Assembly: GCA_013146195.2 (NCBI GenBank)
Contig: CM028380.1
Location: forward strand, 80,520,381-80,584,380
DNA: 64,000 bases
Direction of reading: 5' to 3'
From: Codonopsis lanceolata
Lineage: Eukaryota; Streptophyta; Magnoliopsida; Asterales; Campanulaceae
Below, in pieces: positions 56,548 to 64,000 of the stretch (its first letter is position 1; the number at the start of each line of letters is the position of its first letter). The position numbers and the translations under genes were made by a program. Below the pieces are notes generated by a model that saw only the letters and a program-made list of their open reading frames with translations, did not search any database and was not told the DNA's origin.

Positions 56548-57846
56548 GGATTAAGTTTGGAGGAAGTCAGAGAAGGAGGATGAAGAGAGATTTGAGAAAG
56601 AGAGCAGCAGGTTTCTTCAACACAGTTGGAGAGTCAGATGAACAAGGAGGTTGTGAAGGGAGAGAGTAATCCAGCCACCTGAAATATCACTAAGACAACC
56701 ACTTAATTTTATTAGCCGTTAGTAGCATATTTTTAGGAATATGAAGGGCCGTTTGTGACAATTATAACCAAAATTTTTAATTTTTGAAGATAAAACAAAT
56801 TTTGACCAAATCATATACAAGAAAGATTGAAAATTTGATTTTGACAAGAGAAACATGTGGAGAGTTAAGTGTGTGAGATAACAACCAATCTCATTATTGA
56901 ATATTTGAATTTCAAAATTACCAAGGATTTTGAACAAACACATCAAAGAATTAACCACAACTGTATCAACTCAGACTTTCAATAGCAGTTAAACCCTTAA
57001 CAAGAACTCATAAAACACTGCACAGATTGGACAGCCACATAAATATCAACATGGAATACTTTGGTAATTATTTTGCAATTTCTAGAGATAAGGACAAAAA
57101 CTCAATAGGTTGATATGATCAGAACAGATTATGTCCCAAAAATTATGCCTAACATATGTCAAAAACAGAATAGGCAAATAATAAGCCAATGCAATCACAC
57201 ACATGTGATAGATGTCTAGATCATCTTAATGTAGTTCCCAATGTAGCTGCATTGGAAGATGCATTCACCAAGGTTGTGATTTTATGTACATATTCTCAAC
57301 TTTTGTTCACTTTATCAGCACTCATCTTCCACAAATTCCATAGGTACTTTATTTCCTTAGGAGAATAGCTCTACTTTATTTCAAGCATATTCAACTTCAT
57401 GCCACTAGGAACCTTTCACACTATTTACCAATGGAAGCCACTTAGCTTTTGATCAAATGAAATCCAAGGATTCATAGTCCCAAAAGAAAGGTGCCACAAC
57501 CTTGTTCATAGGTAGCTCTTTTCCGTTAGATAGCTTTCACACTTTTTCTTTGAAGGGAATTCAATTTTCTCAAGATCAACCCATGAGAACCTAAGTTCCA
57601 TAGTACCAAGATAAATTGCCATATCCCTAAATTTCAAAAGGTAGCTCTTTCCTTTGTGGGCTTAAAAAATTTTCAACAGCAAAAATTTTTGGAGAGAGAG
57701 TGGAGAATTAGAACAAGGAAATCACAATAGATTTTGAATGCAAATTCTGGCTAGCAAACAAGGGCACAAAACATAAAAGATGAAACTAGTGTGCCCCCTA
57801 AAATAATCAATGCAAGATGCGTATTTTTTTTAAAGTAAGTCAGGGA
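56548..57846. other. Non-coding spacer between pol and the extra frame
   Basis: No frame of interest is present. It includes another copy of the recurrent motif near 57224-57275 (AATGTAGCTGCATTGGAAGA). Near 57470-57660 there are repeated 'ggtagctctttcc' blocks. Confidence 0.5.
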
Positions 57847-58125
57847 TCACATGGCACACATACCGAGAGATTTTCTAAGATTTATAAATCTCTCAAAATC
57901 TAGACTCTTAGTGAAAATATCAGCTAGTTGATTTTCTGTGCCTACATGTTCAATGCAAATAATACCTTGTTCATTCAAGTCTCTAATAAAATGGTGTCTT
58001 ATATCTATATGCTTAGTTCTAGAGTGTTGAACATGATTTTTTGCTATACTTATAGCACTGGTGTTGTCACAATACATGGTTAACACATTGCTGTGTAGGC
58101 CATAATCCTTGATCATTTGGTTCAT
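57847..58125 (-). pseudogene. Copia RNase H, C-terminal part
   Basis: The frame holds LTMYCDNTSAISIAKNHVQH, then RTKHIDIRHHFIRDL and QLADIFTKSLD, the typical end of copia RNase H. It is in the same frame as the reverse transcriptase, but about 140 nt between them pass through other frames and stops, so the domain is split. The end at 57847 (LRKSLGMC) is the normal polyprotein end. Confidence 0.85.
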
Positions 58126-58263
58126 CCATAAAAGTTGTGTACACCCACTACTAGCAGCAATGTATTCAGATTCAGCTGTGGAGAGGGCAACACAATTTTG
58201 CTTTTTTACTAAACCAAGAGATCAAATTGTTACCCAAATAAAAGCATCCACCAGAAGTATTTC

Positions 58264-59382
58264 TCATGTCATCACACTGCCAGCCCAATCAGCATCACTA
58301 ATACCAACAAGGTTGGTATTTGTGTGTTTTGTGTACCACAAACCCATAGCACAAGTCTCACCAACATACCTAATTATTCTTTTGACAGCTTTTAAATGAG
58401 AGACTTTAGGGTTTGCTTGGTATCTAGCACATAAACACACACTATACATGATATCTGGACGGGTGGCAGTCAAATATAGCAGACTTCCTATCATGCTTCT
58501 ATACAATGTGTGGTTAACACTTTCAGATTTTTCATCTTTGCAAAGTTTATTGGATGTACCCATAGGGGTTTTCTTTAGTTTACCATTCTCAAGACTGAAT
58601 TTCTTCACCAAGTTAAGAGCATACTTGGCTTGAGATATGAACATCCCTTCATGCAATTGTTTTATCTGAATCCCTAAGAAAAAAGTCAATTCTCCTACCA
58701 TGCTCATCTCAAAGGTAGATGTCATACAATGCACAAATTCTTTTTCCAAGGACTTAGAAGTGGACCCAAACACAATATCATCAACATAAATCTGTGCAAT
58801 CAAAATGTGTTTGTCTGTTATTTGAATAAAAAGTGTTTTGTCCACTTCTCCCCTTTTAAAATCACTTTTCAAAAGATGGTCTGTAAGTCTCCCATACCAA
58901 GCTCTAGGAGCTTGCTTGAGTCCATACACGACCTTTTTTAATTTAAAAACATGATTGTGTTTATGGGGGTCCTCAAATCCTTTTGGTTGTTCTACAAAAA
59001 CTTCTTCTTCAAGAATACCATTTAAAAATGCACTCTTCACATCCATTTGTTGAAGTGTAATATCAAGAAAGCATGCAATGGCAAGAAGAAGACGCATGGA
59101 CTCAATGCGGGTAACAGGAGCAAAGGTTTCATCAAAATCCACCCCTTCAACCTGTGTGTACCCTTGAGCCACAAGTCTTGCTTTATTTCTTATTATCTCT
59201 CCCACTTCATTTGATTTGTTTTTGAAAATCCATTTAGTTCCAATAACATTCACAGAAGTGGGTCTAGATACAAGGTACCAGACATCATTCTTAGCAAATT
59301 GATCAAGCTCATCTTGCATGGCATTGATCCAATCCTCGTTTTTTAGGGCTTCATGCACATTTTTAGGTTCAATGGTAGACAC
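58264..59382 (-). pseudogene. Copia reverse transcriptase domain
   Basis: A 372-codon open segment holds the complete copia polymerase: WIFKNKSNEVGEI, RLVAQGYTQVEGVDF, FAPVTRIESMR, the LNG...EEVF block, and the YVDD catalytic box in IAQIYVDDIVFGS. It ends in the family-typical GSLLYLTATRPDI and SDADWAGS, where a frameshift leads to a stop. This is the best preserved part of the element. It makes cDNA from the element RNA in the cytoplasmic particle when intact. Confidence 0.9.
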
Positions 59383-59713
59383 AAAACATTAAGTATGGAT
59401 CTCTTCACACTCAAGAGTGGACAAGTAAGCAAGTTTCCTATAGTCTACCTTACCTTTTCTTCTTGTTGACATTCCATCATGCACATTACCTATGACTTGC
59501 GAAGTGGGATGCACTTTCTGAATTTTGCTGGGAATGTTATGGCTGCGTTCAGTCAAACTGGATTGAATCTCTACTTGTTCAGGACCTGTTTCAGCATCTG
59601 GTAGGTTTCTGACCAATGTAGCTTCCGATGTAGCTTCTGATGTAGCTGCATCCGGAGCTACATTCTGAGTCACATCCTTTGAACTTTCTGGATTTGTGTT
59701 CGTTTCGTGCAGT

Positions 59714-61315
59714 TCACCGATTGCGGATGTGTTCTGAAGATTGTGCTGATGATTCGTGATCTCCAAAGTCAAGCAAACCTGAAACATCATCCTCAATGGT
59801 TTTGTGGCCAAGATCTATTAGATCATCAAACACAATATTCATAGACTCCATAATAGTTTTGGTCCTAAGATTAAAGACTCTATAAGCACGACTATTAGTG
59901 GAGTAACCCATGAAAACACACTTGTCACTTTTTGAATCAAATTTTGAAAGATGATCTCTATCATTGAGAAGATAGCACACACACCCAAACACTTGAGAAT
60001 ATTTTAATGTAGGCTTCTTTCCTAGTAAAATTTCATAAGGTGTCATGGTACTACCTGGTCTCAAGAAGACCCTATTTCCTATATGACAAGCAGTGTTTAA
60101 TGCTTCTGCCCAAAATCTTTTAGCCAAATTCTTAGAACTCAACATGACTCTAGCCATCTCTTAAAGTGTCTGATTCTTTCTTTCCGCCACTCCATTTTGT
60201 TGTGGAGTTTTAGGAGCAGAGAATTCATGGGATATTCCATTTGATGCACAATAGCTAGAAAAAGAGGAATTTTCATATTCCGTACCATGATCTGATATAA
60301 TTCTAGTAAGCTTTAGATCATACAAGTTCATAACACGGGTGTACCAGATTTTAAAAGACTCAAAAGTTTCAGATTTTTCTCTCAAGAAAACTACCCATGT
60401 GTATCTAGAAAAATCATCAACACAGACAAAAGTGTACTTTTTCTTTCATAGACTCTCTACTTCAATAGGACCCATGAGATCTGTGTGAATCATGTCAAGG
60501 CATCTAAATGAGGAACACTGAGGTATGGGAAGGTGAGAAGCCTTTGTTTGCTTACCTTTTTTACATAGTCCACATACCTTTGTGTAGTTCTTTTCCAGAC
60601 TAGGCAATCCTTTCACTGCATCATGCTTCACAAGCTCATGAAGTTTACGAAAACTCATGTGCCCTAGTTTTTTATGCCATAGATATGTGATATCAAGACT
60701 AACATTATGACAGGTTTGAGCATTGTTGAACATATAACAATTGTCAGAGGATCTAGTACCTGTCAACAGACACTTGTTAGATTGATCAAAAACTTCACAA
60801 GTATTTTTATCAAACCTCACCTGTAGGTCATCATCACACAACTGACTTATGTTGATCAAGTTGGTCTTGAGGCCTTCCACATGGTAAACATTGGTGAGAT
60901 TAGGAAGACCATCTACATTCAAAGTTCCTTTGCCAATTATCTTACCTTTGGCTCCTCCTCCATATGTCACAGATCCACCATTGACACTCACATAGTCCTT
61001 CAAGTTCTCAATAGAATCTGTCATGTGTCTAGAACACCCACTATCAAAGTACCATGAACCAGCTATGTGAGACTTTAAAGATGTGAAGGTTACATTACAT
61101 TGTTCATCATCAGACCACTTTGCACCGGGGCAAATGTCAAAAGGCTCACAGTATTTGGATTTATCCTTCTTGTAACTGCCTTTGGGAACCCATATCTTTT
61201 TAAAAGTTTTTGGTTGATGTTTATGTGAATGTACCTTCTGATGTAGCTTCGAATGTGACTTCCAATGTTGCTGTATTGGTTGATGTATTCGATGCTGCAT
61301 CTGATTTCGAACCAA
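59714..61315 (-). pseudogene. Copia protease and integrase
   Basis: In order: an aspartic protease site DSGCSRHMT, the GAG-pre-integrase region with HKKLGHMSFRKLHEL, an HCC-like CGLCKKGKQ, the integrase core with HTDLMGP, ISDHGTEYEN and PQQNGVAERKN (the D, D and E blocks), and a C-terminal region with VFGCVCYLLNDRDHLSKFD. The frame is constant from 61315 to 59714 but is cut by stops at 60448-60446 and 60163-60161. A change of frame follows around 59714-59811 on the way into the linker to the reverse transcriptase. Confidence 0.88.
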
Positions 61316-61360
61316 GAAGGCCTGCCTAACCTCTTCCTCATAGACAACCTTTTTAAGAAA

Positions 61361-61771
61361 TCAGAATGGCTGAATATGACCAGGCTTGTGACAAAAATGA
61401 CACACAAAGTTTTTCTTTCTTGATTTGGGTTTTTCAAAGAAATTTGAATTTTGAAAATTTTGTGTGGGCTGTTTAGGTTCTGAAGTACCTTCACCTTCTC
61501 TAACAAACATCTTTGGCATAAAACCAATTCCAAACTTACCAGATTTCAACATCTCATCCATTTTTTGTTGACTTGAGTTCCATTTAGCCATGGTCTCATT
61601 GGCTTGGATGAGCTCCTCTTTCAGTTCTTCGATCTCCACGTCTTTCTTACTCAACAAACTCTCCAGCCTTGTGATACACTCCTTCTGTTCTTCATTTACC
61701 TTCTTTAGCAAGTCATTTGTCTTTCCAAGCAATGTAACTTGATGAGCCCTCTTCTCCCAATCTTTATACAA
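61361..61771 (-). pseudogene. Coiled-coil segment with second zinc knuckle, gag/pol junction
   Basis: A 136-codon frame has a long coiled coil (KKDVEIEELKEELIQANETM) and then FVCHFCHKPGHIQPF, a zinc knuckle of the CxxCx4H type whose last Cys is lost just before a stop. Copia elements of this lineage have an extended Gag with two knuckles, so it probably belongs to Gag. Confidence 0.65.
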
Positions 61772-61974
61772 CTCTTATAACCTTCCAACAGATCTGATTT
61801 TGAATCTCCACCGTCTTCTGTGACAGAGGAGTTTAAACAGCAAAAATCTTCCCAGCTTCTATCCAATGTAGCTTCTGATGTAGTTTCTGGAGAAGCTACA
61901 TTCAGAGCTACATTGGCTGAAGGCCCTGCACAATCAGATTCTGAGTCGTATACAACAGTGAGAGCGATGAGATC

Positions 61975-63065
61975 TCATGGATCTTCACCATCACTATCAC
62001 TCAAAGTTGCAGAAAAGTTTAAACCCTTTTTCCTTAAAGTATTTGCACATTGGTTTGCATAATGACCAAATCCTTGACACTCCCTACATTGAATTGAATC
62101 AATATTCTTCCCATTGTAAAAAGGTTTTGAGGCAAAAGGATTGGTAAAAGGTTTTTCTGGTGTTTGAAAAGAATTTTCCTTAGGACCAGAATCAGGCTTA
62201 AAAAAGTTTTTGGAGCTTGATGATGAAGTTCTATTTTGACTTTTTGCTTTCAATTTTTTTTAAATTTAGTAGTCAAAAGAGCTATGGAATCTTCTCCAAA
62301 ATCAGACTCGTCAATATCCTTTTGTAAATCAAGCAAGTCAGAAGAGACATCAACTGCAGTAGGCATAGCAATGTTTTTCACTGGAGGAGTAGAAGATGAT
62401 GGACCTTTGCCCTTTTGTTTGATTTGATCATTTAGGTTTAATTCAAAATTTTGAAGGATACCAGCCAATCTTTCAAAACCCATCTTGTCAATATCATGTG
62501 CTTCCTCAATAGCACATATTTTAACATTAAACTTTTCTGGCAAAGTACGCATCATTTTACTAACAAGACGATCATTAGTGATGGGATCACCTAAAGCTAA
62601 AGCAGAGTTAGACATATCAAGAAGTCTACCATAATATGACATGATATCCTCAGATTCATTCATTCTTGTGTTTTCAAACTGTGTGGTAAGCAATCTTAAT
62701 TTGGAAGCATGAACACTGGCAGGTCCTTCACACAGAGTTTGAAGGGCCTCCTATACATCTTTAGTAGACTCATAATTGGCTATAACTCTAAAGGTGTTGG
62801 CATCTAAGGTTTTGTATATGACAGACAAGGCTTTAGAATTGAAAGAAGCAGTATTCCTATCTTCATTAGACCAATCAGATTCTTTAGTGATCTTAACATC
62901 ACCATGAGTATCAGTTGTTTTAGGAGGACTCCAACCATTTAGAACAGCAAGCCACGCTCTTTCATCAATTGATTTGATGAAGATACGCATCTTGACTTTC
63001 CAAATAGAGTAATTTGCATTAGTCAAAGTTGGAGGACGAACAACATTCTCAAACTGAGAATCCAT
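61975..63065 (-). pseudogene. Copia Gag
   Basis: It starts at ATG 63065 with MDSQFENVVRPPTLTNANYS and IWKVKMRIFIKS, the usual N-terminal block of copia Gag. The frame has a stop at 62753-62751, continues with MNESEDIMSYYGRLLDMSN and FNVKICAIEEAHDIDKMGFE, then shifts at an A-run near 62250-62260. The zinc knuckle CRECQGFGHYANQC follows in the new frame (61975-62253). Gag forms the particle and binds element RNA. The breaks prevent a full product. Confidence 0.85.
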
Positions 63066-63109
63066 CACGGCTACAACCAGAATCAATTCTTAGTGATGTC
63101 AAGAGAAGG

Positions 63110-63120
63110 CTTTGATACCA
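63110..63120 (-). other. Primer binding site
   Basis: On the minus strand TGGTATCAAAG lies next to the 5' LTR. It matches the 3' end complement of initiator Met tRNA (TGGTATCAGAG) at all but one position, as usual for copia elements. Confidence 0.75.
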
Positions 63121-63122
63121 AA

Positions 63123-63971
63123 TGTTGAAACACTAGTAGCTAGGATTCTCCAAAAATTACCAATGCAGTTTCCATTGTAGCTTCTGATGAAGCTACAATG
63201 GAAGTCACAATGGTCATAAAAATACAGAACAGCGGAAGACTTAATATTAAGCAGGAATTTAAGAACAAAAGTTTACCAAACAATCTACAAGCCTATGCTT
63301 GTAGATCTAGCCTCATGACCAAAAAGATTTCACTTAAAAGGATGAATTGTTTTACAAAAACTATATGAAATCACTAAACAAAATACTCTCCCAAGACAAC
63401 AAGTCTTGGAGAGCAAAACTCCACAGAAAAACCAATATAGAAAATGTGGGAAGAAACAAAACAGCTTCCTAAAATCTGGTAGGAAGACAAAACAACATCA
63501 ACGCCCAATGTAGCTTCCAATGTTGTAACATCCGAAGCTACAGTCAAAATCTGCACAAATCCTGGAAACTGGGACTGCTTCTGAAATTCTGAATCTACTG
63601 CTCTCTACTTTCAGCTCTCTCTACAGGCCCATCTTCAGTCGTTTCCCATGACTCCTATTTATATTGTGGAGGAACCTTACACACAAGAAAGAATCCAACT
63701 CCAAGAAGGACAAGGATTAGAATTGGAATTAAAATCAATTACTTTAGATGCTAGATTTTTCTTACCATATTAATTAGGATTCTAAGACACGGTTTTTGTG
63801 AAAGATTTGACATAGATTTTGTTACCAAAAACAATTCCTAGAATTTAGGTCCAAGAAACCACAAAATCTAGGGAATTATTTTGTTTCCAAATATTACCAA
63901 ACTTGTCTAAACATGATGACCAAAAAGGGAAAACAACAAACAAAATAGGACATGCCTATTTTACCCTTACA
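63123..63971 (-). repeat. Copia 5' LTR (right)
   Basis: It starts TGTTGAAACACTAGTAGC and ends TTACCCTTACA with intact TG...CA ends, and is followed by AAGAG. By eye it differs from the left LTR at roughly 30 positions plus a 1-bp indel near 63232. Confidence 0.93.
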
Positions 63972-64000
63972 AAGAGTACACGAAAGAGGGTTGAGGTTTC

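Larger units (their letters stand above)
53194..63971 (-). mobile_element. Full-length Ty1/copia retrotransposon, Sirevirus-like
   Basis: The element is 10,778 bp on the minus strand. Its LTRs are 849-850 bp (63123-63971 upstream, 53194-54043 downstream), and it is flanked by AAGAG on both sides (53189-53193, 63972-63976). The order in transcription direction is LTR, Met-tRNA primer site, gag, protease, integrase, reverse transcriptase, RNase H, extra reading frame, polypurine tract, LTR. Integrase before reverse transcriptase defines copia. The long 3' region with a sense-strand extra frame and the reverse-transcriptase sequence fit the SIRE/Maximus (Sirevirus) lineage. All coding parts carry stops or frameshifts. 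By eye the LTRs differ by a few percent. Confidence 0.92.

Overview
The window is nuclear DNA of a flowering plant, most likely a eudicot. The evidence is seven-exon S-domain receptor kinase genes with GT-AG introns, AT-rich intergenic sequence, and plant transposon families: Mutator-like (MULE), Ty1/copia, Helitron and MITEs. The species cannot be told from the sequence. No bacterial or organellar gene set, CRISPR array or rRNA was seen.

Host genes. The only clear resident family is a cluster of three G-type lectin S-receptor-like Ser/Thr kinase genes, all on the minus strand. Copy 1 is at 579-4222, copy 2 at 40910-44377 and copy 3 at 45241-49212. Copies 2 and 3 lie in a tandem duplication of about 4.3-4.7 kb. 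All three keep the same seven exons, and exons 5 and 6 are identical in length. Only copy 3 reads through. Copy 1 has lost one base in exon 4 (210 nt against 211) and copy 2 has gained one base just after the signal peptide (exon 1 is 1280 nt against 1279).

Mobile DNA. The 36 kb between copies 1 and 2, and everything right of 49.6 kb, is dominated by transposons. (a) A 5.65-kb MULE at 21657-27308 has about 200-bp inverted repeats. It carries a four-exon mudrA-type transposase gene with one in-frame stop, and a convergent gene for a small GRF zinc-finger/coiled-coil/membrane protein. (b) Four smaller Pack-MULE-type elements have 9-bp target duplications (three perfect, one with a single mismatch) and captured host sequence. 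They hold Abitram (4933-6292), sterol methyltransferase pieces plus a complete ribosomal protein S29 coding sequence (17973-19451), a MAPKKK-like kinase (37277-38833), and an AVT3-type amino-acid transporter (50795-51573). A fifth possible element lies near 12.9-14.3 kb. (c) A 10.8-kb Sirevirus-like copia retrotransposon at 53194-63971 has both LTRs, a 5-bp target duplication, broken gag and pol, and an extra 3' reading frame. (d) Helitron helicase remains and two Helitron 3' ends lie at 33.7-35.8 kb. (e) MITEs, SINE-like sequences and several tandem arrays fill much of the rest, including about 25 copies of a 65-72-bp unit at 15.67-17.4 kb.

Taken together, the window is a receptor-kinase cluster being enlarged by tandem duplication and eroded by small indels, inside a neighbourhood where MULEs have repeatedly picked up pieces of unrelated host genes. 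Much of the transposon decay is by stop codons that a G-to-A or C-to-T transition could explain, although the copia gag and pol also carry frameshifts. The receptor-kinase breaks are single-base indels.
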